From positions 1 through 34,158 of the forward strand of contig JAPPGK010000004.1 of assembly GCA_028821405.1 (NCBI GenBank): a stretch of DNA of 34,158 nucleotides, read 5' to 3'. This document shows positions 8,627 through 16,528 of this stretch, in pieces. This DNA comes from Gammaproteobacteria bacterium (GTDB lineage: Bacteria; Pseudomonadota; Gammaproteobacteria; Pseudomonadales; Azotimanducaceae). The notes under the pieces were generated by a model. It was not told the DNA's origin, did no database searches, and saw nothing but the letters and a program-made list of their open reading frames with translations. Numbering within the stretch: the stretch's first letter is position 1; each line of letters begins with the position of its first letter. The translations under genes were made by a program, and so were the position numbers.

Positions 8627-9229
8627 ATGGCACTTCGATACACGGTCGCGATCGCGCTTGGCGCCGTCGCGACGTTCGGCCTACTCATGCTCATGCGCGC
8701 CGTGATCGCCAACCCCCAGCCCGCGCAGGACACGGGCATAAAGGGGGAGGTGCTGGATTTCGTGCGCCTCGTTCAGGACCGGGAGGTCGTGATCAAGGAT
8801 CGGCAGGTCAAGCCGCCGCCGCCGCCGGACGAACCGCCGCCAAACCAGCCGCGGCCGGACCTCAACACCGACGCAACCATCGGCGCCGAGATCACCCCCG
8901 TCGAGAACACCGTTGACTACGACGCGGGTGGCCTGGCCGACTTCTCGGGGGACGGCGAGTATCTCCCCATCGTCAAGGTGGCGCCGATCTATCCGCGGCG
9001 GGCACTGACCCGGAACATCGAAGGCCACGTACTCTTGGAGTTCGTCGTCACCGCGACCGGTGCCGTGCGTGACCCCGTGGTCATCGAAGCCAAACCACCG
9101 GGTTTCTTCGAGCGCGCCGCGATTCAGGCCGCGCTCAAGTTCAAGTACAAGCCGAAGGTGATCGACGGCGAACCCGTTGAGGTCAGCGGTGTCCGCAACC
9201 GCATCATCTTCGAGATGTCGGACGAGTAG
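8627..9229 (+). CDS. tonB: TonB energy-transducing protein
   Basis: 200-residue TonB. It has an N-terminal membrane anchor (about 7-29, VAIALGAVATFGLLMLMRAVI), a proline-rich periplasm-spanning stretch (about 62-80, KPPPPPDEPPPNQPRP), and a C-terminal TonB domain (about 108-197) beginning VAPIYPRRAL and including GHVLLEFVVTATGAV and the AALKFKYKP block. It is short, like TonB2 of Vibrio, with a brief proline region. It transmits energy from ExbB/ExbD to outer-membrane receptors; two such receptors are encoded at 21359 and 28106, although genetic distance does not prove pairing. AGGGAGAC lies about nine bases before the ATG. The TPR gene follows after nine bases. Confidence 0.95.
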   Translation: MALRYTVAIALGAVATFGLLMLMRAVIANPQPAQDTGIKGEVLDFVRLVQDREVVIKDRQVKPPPPPDEPPPNQPRPDLNTDATIGAEITPVENTVDYDAGGLADFSGDGEYLPIVKVAPIYPRRALTRNIEGHVLLEFVVTATGAVRDPVVIEAKPPGFFERAAIQAALKFKYKPKVIDGEPVEVSGVRNRIIFEMSDE

Positions 9230-9238
9230 GAGGCGCAC

Positions 9239-10642
9239 ATGAGACCAAAAATCGTACGCTCACTCGCCGCCATCGCGGCCTTGGGAGCAACCGCGCTGCC
9301 GGGCGTGTCGGGGATAGGAGCCTTCGGCATTGCCGCTGCCGCCGAAGGGGATATCTGCCGAATCCCGGAGCGGGTGGTGGAAGACGACGACGAGAAGAAA
9401 CCCAGACGCGTCCCCAATATCGAGCCGACAACCTGGAAGCGCCTCCAACAGGCCCAGGAACTCATCACGGCGGAACAGTATGCCGAAGGCATCGAGATCC
9501 TCGAAGCCATGGTTCCCCGTGGCGACCGAAGGAGTCGCTACAACGCGGCCGAAATGGGCCAGGTCCACAATCTGCTGGGCTATGCCTACTGGGAACTGAG
9601 TCGCCCCGACAAGACCATCGAGCACTACGAGAAGGTGCTGGAACAAGTGCCCAACATCGCCGAAGCAACCGAACTGCTCATGTTGTTCCAGCTTGCGAAG
9701 ATCTACTTCATGCAAGGCCAGGACCTAGAGGGCGACGCGGCGAGGCGTTGGTACAACCTGTCGCTGACGAAGATGGGCGAGTGGATCGAGAAGAACGCCG
9801 ATCCCGGGCCGGACCCCTACTATTTCATCGCCCAGATCTTCTTTCAGTTCAAGGACCACACCAACGGCATCAAGTGCGTGGAGACCACGATTCACGTCGC
9901 CCGCGAACGCGGCACGCAACCTAAGGAGCCTTGGTGGCGAATGCTCCAGTTCATGTACTACGAACAGGAGAACTGGGCCAAGGTCGAGGAGATCCTGGAG
10001 ATTCTCGTCAGGGACTTTCCCAAGCGGGAATACTGGGTCACCTTGGCATCGGTGTACGGGGAGACGAACCAGGAGCAAAAACAGCTCTTGGCCATGGAGG
10101 CTGCCCACGCTGGGGGCTTCCTCGACAAGGAAACGGACCTGCGCGCCTACGGTGCCCTGCTGCTCCAGAACGAGACTCCGAACCGGGCAAGCAAGCAGAT
10201 CAAGAAGGGCTTCGACGACGAGGTCATCGAGGTCACGGCCAAGAACCTGCAACTGCTTGGGCAGGCGTACCAGGCCTCGCATGATGTGGACCAAGCCATT
10301 GAGGTTTTCGAGCGTTCGGTGGAGATCGAACCGGAGGGCAAGATCTACGACCTGCTGGCGGCACTCTATCTCGATTCCGACAAGTTCGGGGAATGCCGCA
10401 CCGCGGCTGGCAAAGCGTTGGAAGTGGGTGGTTTGGCGAACAGGCTGCGCACGCTGGTAACCTTGGGCACCTGCGAGTTCAACCTGGGCAGCCTCGCGGC
10501 GGCACGCAAGACGTTCTCGGACGTCCGCCGGGGCGCGCGCCGGGACAAGGATAGGCGTGTCGAGCGCATGGCGGGTGACTGGATCAACTACATCGCCAGT
10601 GAGCAGAAGCGCCGGGACGAATTGGCACGCGTGGGCCTGTAG
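9239..10642 (+). CDS. TPR-repeat periplasmic protein ending the Ton operon
   Basis: 467-residue protein with a signal peptide (about 1-35, ending FGIAAAAEG). An acidic/basic linker follows, then helical tetratricopeptide-type repeats through most of the chain, e.g. LLGYAYWELSRPDKTIEHYEK and LLGQAYQASHDVDQAIEVFE with TPR spacing. A TPR protein is the usual last member of TonB2/TtpC clusters (the Vibrio cholerae cluster ends in one), probably as a periplasmic scaffold; its detailed function is not established. AGGAGG lies just before the ATG. Its TAG stop is the TAG of a GTAGGG-type repeat element, so the final bases of the gene may have been set by that repeat. Confidence 0.88.
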   Translation: MRPKIVRSLAAIAALGATALPGVSGIGAFGIAAAAEGDICRIPERVVEDDDEKKPRRVPNIEPTTWKRLQQAQELITAEQYAEGIEILEAMVPRGDRRSRYNAAEMGQVHNLLGYAYWELSRPDKTIEHYEKVLEQVPNIAEATELLMLFQLAKIYFMQGQDLEGDAARRWYNLSLTKMGEWIEKNADPGPDPYYFIAQIFFQFKDHTNGIKCVETTIHVARERGTQPKEPWWRMLQFMYYEQENWAKVEEILEILVRDFPKREYWVTLASVYGETNQEQKQLLAMEAAHAGGFLDKETDLRAYGALLLQNETPNRASKQIKKGFDDEVIEVTAKNLQLLGQAYQASHDVDQAIEVFERSVEIEPEGKIYDLLAALYLDSDKFGECRTAAGKALEVGGLANRLRTLVTLGTCEFNLGSLAAARKTFSDVRRGARRDKDRRVERMAGDWINYIASEQKRRDELARVGL

Positions 10643-10688
10643 GGGCGACCCTAGCGGCCGCCCGTTGTTGATCGAATAAGGCGGCCGC
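10639..10688. repeat. GTAGGG-type element and hairpin after the Ton operon
   Basis: Starts with GTAGGGGCGACCCTAGCGG, the dispersed element family, and continues into a perfect nine-base inverted repeat GCGGCCGCC / GGCGGCCGC (10654-10662 and 10680-10688) with a 17-base loop. No T-run follows, so it is not a classical intrinsic terminator, but it could halt or stabilise the end of the Ton operon transcript. Confidence 0.55.
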
Positions 10689-10715
10689 GTCCCGTTGCGT
10701 TAAGGAACCGACGCG

Positions 10716-11342
10716 ATATTCACGGGGATCGTCCAAGGCACCTGCCGCGTCGTCAGCTTGGAGCGCGTTGCGCCTACGGCCTCGCTTAGCGTTGACCTAG
10801 AGGGCTTGGCCGACGGTCTGCAACTCGGTGCATCGGTCGCCGTCAACGGCTGCTGCCTCACGGCGGCAGCCGTCAACGGGTCCACGGCGCGATTCGACCT
10901 GATTCGCGAAACCTTGGCTACCACGAATCTCGGGGGGGTGCGTCCGGGGTCCGGGGTCAACGTCGAGCGGTCGCTCAAGGTCGGCGACGAGGTGGGCGGC
11001 CACCTGCTCTCGGGCCATGTGGCCGCGACGGTCCCGGTCGTCGACGTTTGCGCGGACGTGGGCTATCGCAGGGTGACGGTGGAGATTCCGGCGTTCTGGC
11101 TGCGCTACCTCAGCCTCAAGGGTTTCGTCGCACTCAATGGCGCGAGCTTGACGATCGCGGAGCTGGATCGGGAGAACTCGACGATCGCCGTCAGCCTCAT
11201 CCCCGAGACGCTGGCGCGCACGACGTTCAGCGACACAACGACCGGCGACCGCCTGAACCTCGAAATCGACCCGCAGACGCAGGCCGTCGTCGATACGGTT
11301 CGATCCATGTTGCCCGAGCTTGTCGGCCCGGGCCGCTCGTAG
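10716..11342 (+). CDS. ribE: Riboflavin synthase alpha subunit, apparent ATA start
   Basis: Makes riboflavin and a pyrimidinedione from two 6,7-dimethyl-8-ribityllumazine molecules. The product has two repeated lumazine-binding domains (about 1-97 and 98-195), with VNGCCLT and LNGASLTI as the paired signatures and GGHLLSGHV in the first. The expected N-terminus MFTGIVQG is encoded in frame, but its first codon reads ATA (10716-10718). An in-frame TAA stands at 10701-10703 and no ATG, GTG or TTG lies between. AAGGA sits nine bases before the ATA. The first standard start, TTG at 10758, would delete the conserved Phe-Thr-Gly end that helps form the active site. Length from ATA is 208 residues (E. 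coli 213). Either a rare start codon or a G-to-A sequence error. hspQ follows after four bases. Confidence 0.88.
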   Translation: MFTGIVQGTCRVVSLERVAPTASLSVDLEGLADGLQLGASVAVNGCCLTAAAVNGSTARFDLIRETLATTNLGGVRPGSGVNVERSLKVGDEVGGHLLSGHVAATVPVVDVCADVGYRRVTVEIPAFWLRYLSLKGFVALNGASLTIAELDRENSTIAVSLIPETLARTTFSDTTTGDRLNLEIDPQTQAVVDTVRSMLPELVGPGRS

Positions 11343-11346
11343 AGAG

Positions 11347-11652
11347 ATGCAGGTCAAGTTCGCGATCGGCCAGATCGTGCACCACCTCAAGGTGGGCTAC
11401 CGCGGCGTCGTCTTCGAGGTGGACGCGGAGTTCTCCCTCTCGGAGGAATGGTACGAGACCGTCGCGGTGTCACGACCGCCGAGAGACCGCCCCTGGTACC
11501 ACGTACTGGTGGACGGGGCCGCCCATACGACCTACGTCGCGGAACGGCACTTGGAGGCGAGTGCCGATTCGGGCCAGATCGCCCATCCGCTGCTCGGCCA
11601 GTACTTCGAGTCGTACGACGGTCGGCGCTACCACGCCCGCGGCGTTCACTAG
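11347..11652 (+). CDS. hspQ: HspQ family heat shock / hemimethylated-DNA-binding protein
   Basis: 101-residue homologue of E. coli HspQ (YccV), a small protein reported to bind hemimethylated DNA and to act as a specificity factor for Lon. Seen: FAIGQIVHHLKVGYRGVVFEVDAEFSLSEEW at the N-terminus, then PWYHVLVDG and TTYVAERHLE, which align in order with the E. coli protein. The start is taken at the ATG at 11347, four bases after the riboflavin synthase stop, giving MQVKFAIGQ; a frame opening at 11320 would overlap ribE. The pairing with ribE is probably just operon neighbourhood. The transcript converges on the amidohydrolase gene, with a palindromic element between. Confidence 0.9.
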   Translation: MQVKFAIGQIVHHLKVGYRGVVFEVDAEFSLSEEWYETVAVSRPPRDRPWYHVLVDGAAHTTYVAERHLEASADSGQIAHPLLGQYFESYDGRRYHARGVH

Positions 11653-11707
11653 CGCCGGCGGGTGGACGCCGCAGACCGACGCGACGTGACGTCGGCGCAC
11701 ACCCGTC

Positions 11708-11736
11708 GTAGGGGCCACCGCAAGGGCCGTCCCTAC
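11708..11736. repeat. GTAGGG-type palindrome between convergent hspQ and amidohydrolase
   Basis: Arms GTAGGGGCC and GGCCGTCCCTAC face each other across a short centre. Read on the minus strand it is GTAGGGACGGCCCTTGCGG, and its TAG (11733-11735) is the stop codon of the amidohydrolase. It belongs to the dispersed family described in the findings. Position between convergent genes suggests a bidirectional transcript end, but there is no T-run. Confidence 0.55.
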
Positions 11737-12866
11737 GGGCAGGGTCCCAGCGAGTCGACGCCGAACAACGGTGCCGCGTTGTCCCAGAAGATCTTGCGGA
11801 TTGACGCTTCGGGGAGGGGTTGCCTCTCGAGGTCGGCGAGGCCCCCCGGCCAGGTGCCGTCGGGGTGCGGGTAGTCGGTGTTGAAGGCAAGGTAGTCGTC
11901 CCCGACCAACTCGCACACGGCGGGCAGGGTCATCTCATCCCCGCGGCATGCGACCAGGAAGTTGGACTTGAAATAGTCGGTGGGGCGGCGCTTCAGGTGC
12001 GGGTGTTCGGCGTTTCCGGAAAACTGCCAGTGTTGTTCCATGCGTTGCAGCCAGTAGGGCAGCCAGCCGCCGTCGGCTTCAACGTGAACGATCCGTAGTG
12101 CGGGGTGGCGTTCGATGACGCCGAACCAGATGAGGCAGGTCATCGCCGCCATCGCCTCGAATGGGTGTGCCAGGATGTGCCCCGAGGTGTGAGTCTCCAT
12201 GCGGTCGCCGAAGGAGGGTAGGTAGGGAGAGCCCGAGTCGTGGATGCAGACCGGCAACCCCACATCTTCGATGGCGGACCATACGCGGTCGTTGTCCTCG
12301 TGGTGTAGATTGCGGCCCTGCACCGGATTGGGACGCACGTAGAAGCCACCAGCGCCGTTGGCGGCCGTCCGCCGGGCTTCCTCAAGAGCGAGGTCCGGTG
12401 CCTGCATCGGCAGCATCGCGGCCCATCGCAGTCGCTCGCTCGCATGGGCGCAGTATTCGCGGCTCCAGTCGTTGTAGGCGGCACACACGGCGGCGAGCAG
12501 TTCGGGGTCGGCGAACTCCTTGCCGAGAATCTGCCCCCCGACGGTGGGGTAGAGCACCTGGACATCGACCCCGTGGCGGTCCATGTCGGCGAGCCGAGTC
12601 GCGGGACGGAAGCCGGCCGCACGCGCCTTCTCGTGCTTTTCCATACCCTTGGCGGCGGCTTCATGGAACTCCTTGGAGTGCATCGGGTAGTTGCCGTCCT
12701 GCTTCGTGATCGGCTGACCCTCGACGCACATGCCGGCACGGCCACCACCCATGTCGCCGATGCGCGGCGCACGGTCGACGAAGACGGGGTCGATATAGTC
12801 CGTCCAGATACCGGGTGGCTCCATCTGGTGAGCATCCGTGTCGATGACGCGGTATCCGTTGCGCAT
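11733..12866 (-). CDS. Amidohydrolase family 2 (ACMSD-like) metal-dependent hydrolase or decarboxylase
   Basis: 377-residue TIM-barrel protein of the Amidohydrolase_2 family, whose members include 2-amino-3-carboxymuconate-semialdehyde decarboxylase and other aromatic-acid decarboxylases. Seen: N-terminal VIDTDAHQMEPP (the D-x-H metal motif with following E-P), HPFEAMAAMTCLIWFGV and ERHPALRIVHVEADGGWLPYW in the middle, and the late Asp in FNTDYPHPDGTWPG. The start is the ATG at 12866, giving MRNGYRVIDTD, with AAGGGA upstream; the same frame runs open far upstream to 14135, but that part is antisense to the dehydrogenase and not protein-like. Substrate unknown. It is divergent from the D-2-hydroxyacid dehydrogenase across 183 bases, which hints at a shared catabolic role, unproven. 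Confidence 0.9.
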   Translation of the reverse strand: MRNGYRVIDTDAHQMEPPGIWTDYIDPVFVDRAPRIGDMGGGRAGMCVEGQPITKQDGNYPMHSKEFHEAAAKGMEKHEKARAAGFRPATRLADMDRHGVDVQVLYPTVGGQILGKEFADPELLAAVCAAYNDWSREYCAHASERLRWAAMLPMQAPDLALEEARRTAANGAGGFYVRPNPVQGRNLHHEDNDRVWSAIEDVGLPVCIHDSGSPYLPSFGDRMETHTSGHILAHPFEAMAAMTCLIWFGVIERHPALRIVHVEADGGWLPYWLQRMEQHWQFSGNAEHPHLKRRPTDYFKSNFLVACRGDEMTLPAVCELVGDDYLAFNTDYPHPDGTWPGGLADLERQPLPEASIRKIFWDNAAPLFGVDSLGPCP

Positions 12867-12925
12867 GAGGCATTCCCTTACGTTGTTGAGAACCGAGACC
12901 TTTACATCTTGATCCGATTCTCGGA

Positions 12926-12964
12926 GTGTGTCCGCTTTGCCACGTAGGTGGCAAGCGGACGCAC
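12926..12964. promoter_or_regulatory. Strong hairpin in the divergent amidohydrolase/dehydrogenase gap
   Basis: GTCCGCTTTGCCAC (12930-12943), loop GTAG, then GTGGCAAGCGGAC (12948-12960), giving a 13-pair stem with one bulged T. Four more outer pairs, one a G-T, extend it to 12926-12964. It lies 60-98 bases before the amidohydrolase start and 86-124 before the dehydrogenase start. There is no T-run on either side. It could be an operator dyad, an RNA leader structure or a mobile palindrome; no regulator gene is adjacent. Confidence 0.5.
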
Positions 12965-13049
12965 GGTATTGGCTTGGGCCGGGGCCGGTGGCAGAGAGAT
13001 CGCTAAGGATGCGACCGTATACAGGAAACAGCACGAAGGCGGAGTCGCG

Positions 13050-14012
13050 TTGAAGATTCTCATCATCCCGGGTCTGACGCTGTCGGGGATGGCGGAGACG
13101 GACCTGGACCGCATCCGACGCGCGGGCGGTGGCGCCGAGGTCGTGGTGGCGGATCCGGATTCCGCATTGGCCGAAGTCGTCGACGCGGATGTCGTGCTGG
13201 GGTTCGTTCCCCGGGCCCTGTATCGCGCGGCCAGGAAGTTGCGTTGGGTGCACGCCATCGCGTCCGGGGTTGACAGCTTTCTCTACGACGAATTGCGCAC
13301 GGGCGACGTGATCCTGACCAGCGAAAAGGGTTTGGTGGGCGAGCACCTCGCGGATCACGGCTTCGGATTGTTGCTCATGCTGACCCGGCAACTGGCGACT
13401 GCCCTTCGCCTGGGGACGGACGCCTGGAATCATCGACCGGCGATGCGTGCCGAAGAGATCGAGCTGACCGGCTTGACTATGGGCATCTTCGGCTTCGGCG
13501 GCACCGGTCGCGCCATCGCCCGCCGCGCCGCCGCGTTCGGCATGCGCTGCATCGCGTTGGACCGAGATCCGGTTCCGGTTTCGCCGGAGGTCGACGTCGT
13601 CATGGCGCCTGACGCGTTCGACGAGTTGTTGCGCCGTTCCGATGTCGTGGCCATCTGCTGCCCGCTCACGCCGGAGACGCGTGGCAAGTTCGATGCCCGT
13701 GCGTTCGGGTTGATGAAGCCCACGGCGATGCTGGTGAACGTCACTCGCGGCGAAGTGATGGTGGAGGCCGACCTGGTCGACGCCTTGGAATCGGGCGCCA
13801 TCCGCGCCGCGGCCCTCGACGTTGCTCCCACCGAGCCCCTGCCGTCGACAAGCCGTCTGTGGGACCTGCCGCAGGTCGTGATGACCCCGCACACCGCGGG
13901 CGCGAGCCAATTCCGTACCCAGCGCAACCTGGACCGGTTCGTGCGCAACCTTGAACGGTTCCGCGGCGGCGAAACCCTCGAAGGCGAGATCGACAAAACG
14001 CTCGGCTATTGA
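13050..14012 (+). CDS. D-2-hydroxyacid dehydrogenase (NAD(P)-dependent)
   Basis: Oxidoreductase of the D-isomer-specific 2-hydroxyacid dehydrogenase family, which interconverts 2-oxo and D-2-hydroxy acids. Numbering from the TTG at 13050 (320 residues, usual size): nucleotide-binding GFGGTG at 148-153, substrate-binding/catalytic Arg233 in NVTRGE, Glu262 in PTEPLP and catalytic His281 in TPHTAG, all in the expected order. The TTG start gives LKILIIPG and has GGAG six bases upstream; the frame is open back to 12948 but the extra residues lie across the hairpin and look non-coding. Closest in feel to the glyoxylate/hydroxypyruvate reductase-like subgroup; substrate cannot be assigned. Divergent from the amidohydrolase. 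Confidence 0.9.
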   Translation: MKILIIPGLTLSGMAETDLDRIRRAGGGAEVVVADPDSALAEVVDADVVLGFVPRALYRAARKLRWVHAIASGVDSFLYDELRTGDVILTSEKGLVGEHLADHGFGLLLMLTRQLATALRLGTDAWNHRPAMRAEEIELTGLTMGIFGFGGTGRAIARRAAAFGMRCIALDRDPVPVSPEVDVVMAPDAFDELLRRSDVVAICCPLTPETRGKFDARAFGLMKPTAMLVNVTRGEVMVEADLVDALESGAIRAAALDVAPTEPLPSTSRLWDLPQVVMTPHTAGASQFRTQRNLDRFVRNLERFRGGETLEGEIDKTLGY

Positions 14013-14137
14013 TTCGTTCGGTCGCGCCCAACGCGCCGCCACTTGAATCCGGCCGCCGGCGCGCTCTGGCGGGCCCGTTGGGACGGCGTGCCCTGGCCGG
14101 CGCGTTAGGGACGACCCCGCGCGCCGCAGCGACACCC
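14013..14137. other. GC-rich gap between convergent dehydrogenase and sensor kinase
   Basis: 125 bases without a gene. CCGGCGCG occurs twice in direct orientation, and TTAGGGACGACCCCGCG at 14105-14121 is a partial copy of the GTAGGG-type element. No T-run terminator is seen. Confidence 0.45.
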
Positions 14138-15706
14138 TCAGCGCGGGAAGCGGATTCGAAAGCTCGCGCCGGGTCGCGGGCGCCCGTTCGTGGCCTTCGG
14201 CTCGGGCACATGCTCGATGGTGCCGCCGGCATTGGTGACCAGCGCCTTGGCAATGGCGAGCCCCAGGCCCGTGCCTCCCTGTTCACGCCGCGTGGTAAAG
14301 AACGGTTCGAAGATGCGCGATGCATCGCCAGGGGCAACGCCGGTTCCGTCGTCCGTCAAGTCGATCACCGCTTCGGGGCCGACCATGCCCACGCCGATGG
14401 TGAGCGTCTCGGCGCCCTGTTCCGCGGCGTTTTCGACCAGGGTCGTCAGCACCGCCCGCATCGAGGTCTCGTCGATGGGAAGTACGATCTCCGGATCGCC
14501 GAGGAGCTTCACGCTTAAATCGCCGTCGACGTGCAAGGGCTCGGTGAGCACCGCGCCGATCGTGGACTCGCCCTCGATCTGGTCGCGCATATCGGCGCGG
14601 GCCAGTTCGAGCAGGCGCTGGGTCAAGGACTCGAGTCGCGCCACGTCCCCGGCAAGGTTGCCGATGAAGTGACCGCGTTCCTCCGCCGTCATGTCGTGCA
14701 TGTGATCGGCCAGCACCTCCAGGGTGCCCGCCATGGCCGCCAGCGGGGTCTTGAACTCGTGGCTGATGCTGCGCGCGAGGTCCCGAACGTAGTGCGTTCG
14801 CTGCTGAAGGCTCGTCGCCATCGCCGCGACGCTGGCGGCGAGCTGGGCAAGTTCCAGGGTCCGGTACCGGCCGACGTCGATCTCCACGGCATCGCCGGCG
14901 GCAACGCGCTCGGCACTCGAGACCAGGCGGCGGATCGGGCGGGCAAGGGTGCGGGTCGCGAAAATCGCGGTCGCGACGACCACGGCAAACAACAGCCCCG
15001 CAGCCTGCAGGAGCAGGAAGCGCTTGGTGTGCAGGGCGGCCAGGATATTGGACGGTGCCTGGAGGGCGACCACGGCACCGACGACGCGATCTCCCACGAC
15101 GATGGGACCGGTGACAACCACGTGCAGGGACGCACCGCGTACGAAGGCGGCAAACGAGGGCCGGGGTTCGCCGGCGACTTCGCGCAGACGGCTAAGCTCG
15201 TCGCCGGCCAAGGCGCTGGACACCTCCTCGACGAACGACAGATCCATCCCGAGCCCTCTCCCGTTGGTTGCGACCACGATGCCGCGGTGGTCCGTCACGC
15301 GAATGTCGGCCCGGGTTTGAACGTCGTCGAGAATAGGTGCGACGGCGCCGCCGATCGCAGCCGCCACGACATCCGCCGCGCGGCTCTGGCGGCCTTCGGG
15401 GAACGGGGCAAGCACACCCGCATCGGCCAGGTCCAGGATCGCCCGACGGCGTTTGGTGCCGTCGTAGTCCGCCTTGGCCAGGGGTCGGCTGTGCATCTCG
15501 AGATCGGTGGTCCCCTCGCGAAACCGGTTGCGGACGAACGCGGCCACGAAATCCGTCTGGGCGATTAGCGCCGATTCCGTCTGCCGGACCAGTGCGCTCT
15601 CGTAGAGTCGGAGAACCTGGATGCTTGCCACGGGCAGCACCAGTACGAAGAGACTCAGCACGATGAGCACCGTACGCAGGCGGAACCGAACCCAAGGCAG
15701 CAGCAC
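14138..15706 (-). CDS. Two-component sensor histidine kinase (CreC-like architecture)
   Basis: 522-residue membrane kinase. Order seen: membrane segment about 11-31 (VLIVLSLFVLVLPVASI), a periplasmic sensing region about 32-228 with a PAS/Cache-like core (IRVTDHRGIVVATN), a second membrane segment about 230-250, a HAMP linker about 251-304, HisKA with His316 in SISHEFKTPLA, and HATPase boxes (VENAAEQGA, LTDDGTGV, GGTGLGLAIAKAL). It begins at a GTG 36 bases after the response regulator gene on the same strand, so the two form a pair. The layout resembles CreC of E. coli and related stress kinases, but the signal is unknown and I do not assign the name. Confidence 0.9.
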   Translation of the reverse strand: MLLPWVRFRLRTVLIVLSLFVLVLPVASIQVLRLYESALVRQTESALIAQTDFVAAFVRNRFREGTTDLEMHSRPLAKADYDGTKRRRAILDLADAGVLAPFPEGRQSRAADVVAAAIGGAVAPILDDVQTRADIRVTDHRGIVVATNGRGLGMDLSFVEEVSSALAGDELSRLREVAGEPRPSFAAFVRGASLHVVVTGPIVVGDRVVGAVVALQAPSNILAALHTKRFLLLQAAGLLFAVVVATAIFATRTLARPIRRLVSSAERVAAGDAVEIDVGRYRTLELAQLAASVAAMATSLQQRTHYVRDLARSISHEFKTPLAAMAGTLEVLADHMHDMTAEERGHFIGNLAGDVARLESLTQRLLELARADMRDQIEGESTIGAVLTEPLHVDGDLSVKLLGDPEIVLPIDETSMRAVLTTLVENAAEQGAETLTIGVGMVGPEAVIDLTDDGTGVAPGDASRIFEPFFTTRREQGGTGLGLAIAKALVTNAGGTIEHVPEPKATNGRPRPGASFRIRFPR

Positions 15707-15742
15707 GGTGGGTGTCCCGATTGGTTCGCAAACCCGGCGGGT

Positions 15743-16465
15743 TCAGCCGCCCGAGTCGTCGGCGGGCACGTCGAGGCGAAACCCCACACCGTGTACGGTT
15801 CGGATGGGGTCGATACCCCCCGAGCGCAACTTGGCGCGTAGACGTCGCATGTGGCTGTCGATGGTCCGGTCGCTGACGACCCGGTTTCCCTGGTAGGCGC
15901 CGTTGGTCAGTGCCTCGCGGTCGAGTACCTTGCCACGACCGCGTACGAGGGTGGCGAGCAGACCGAACTCGGTCCGCGTCAGGTCCACGGGGTTGCCGTT
16001 CACGGTGGCGGATTGGGCGTCGACATCGACCGCCACGGGACCTGCGGAGATCTGGCCCGCCGACGGGTCGTCGAGTGCATCCACGCGACGGAAGTGCGCA
16101 TTGACCCGGGCGGTCAGCTCCCGAGGACTGAAGGGTTTGACGATGTAGTCGTCGCCGCCGACGTCGAGACCGACGACGCGATCCGCTTCCGCGTCCTTCG
16201 AGGACAGGAACAGGATGGGCACGTTGTGTCCGCCCGCTTCGCTGCCGCTCAAGGTCTCGCCACGAATCGCCTGACACACGTCCAATCCGTCCATGCCCGG
16301 CATCAGGATGTCGAGAATCACGAGGTCCGGCTTTTCGCGTCGAAAGGCGCGAATGCCAGCCTGCCCATCGGTGGCCTCGGCGACCTCGAATCCGGCGCGC
16401 CGAAGCGCGAAGCTGACGACATCGCGGATATGGGAGTCGTCGTCGACCACGAGCACCTTGCGCAT
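15743..16465 (-). CDS. OmpR-family response regulator (CreB-like), partner of the kinase at 14138
   Basis: 240-residue regulator. The receiver domain begins MRKVLVVDDDSHIRD, with phosphoacceptor Asp52 in VILDILMPGMDG and conserved Lys in DYIVKPFSPREL. The winged-helix domain (about 135-235) has the recognition region RTIDSHMRRLRAKL and the wing VHGVGFRL. The start is the ATG at 16465; the same frame continues far upstream but is antisense to the oxygenase gene. A nine-residue insert, GETLSGSEAGG, sits before the beta-4 strand. Upstream it is divergent from the dioxygenase gene with only 63 bases between, so it could regulate that gene; untested. Confidence 0.9.
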   Translation of the reverse strand: MRKVLVVDDDSHIRDVVSFALRRAGFEVAEATDGQAGIRAFRREKPDLVILDILMPGMDGLDVCQAIRGETLSGSEAGGHNVPILFLSSKDAEADRVVGLDVGGDDYIVKPFSPRELTARVNAHFRRVDALDDPSAGQISAGPVAVDVDAQSATVNGNPVDLTRTEFGLLATLVRGRGKVLDREALTNGAYQGNRVVSDRTIDSHMRRLRAKLRSGGIDPIRTVHGVGFRLDVPADDSGG

Positions 16466-16515
16466 CCCGGCGATGTTACGCCTGTCTCCGATTCCCGGCA
16501 TCCATTGGCTGGCGC

Positions 16516-16521
16516 TACAAT
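16516..16521 (+). promoter_or_regulatory. Candidate -10 element for the dioxygenase gene
   Basis: TACAAT, 5 of 6 matches to TATAAT, ends seven bases before the ATG at 16529. A start of transcription 6-8 bases after it would fall on or next to the ATG, giving a leaderless message; consistent with this, no Shine-Dalgarno sequence is present. The -35 region is poor, so support is modest. Confidence 0.4.
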
Positions 16522-16528
16522 TCGGGCA

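Noticed and set aside
10643-10715. FMN riboswitch before riboflavin synthase
   Set aside because: The region is only 73 bases, is filled by the GTAGGG element and a GC hairpin, and shows none of the conserved FMN riboswitch blocks.
11733-14135. 800-codon open frame suggesting an amidohydrolase with a large N-terminal extension
   Set aside because: Residues before the ATG at 12866 are antisense to the D-2-hydroxyacid dehydrogenase and run across the intergenic hairpin; only the last 377 are protein-like.
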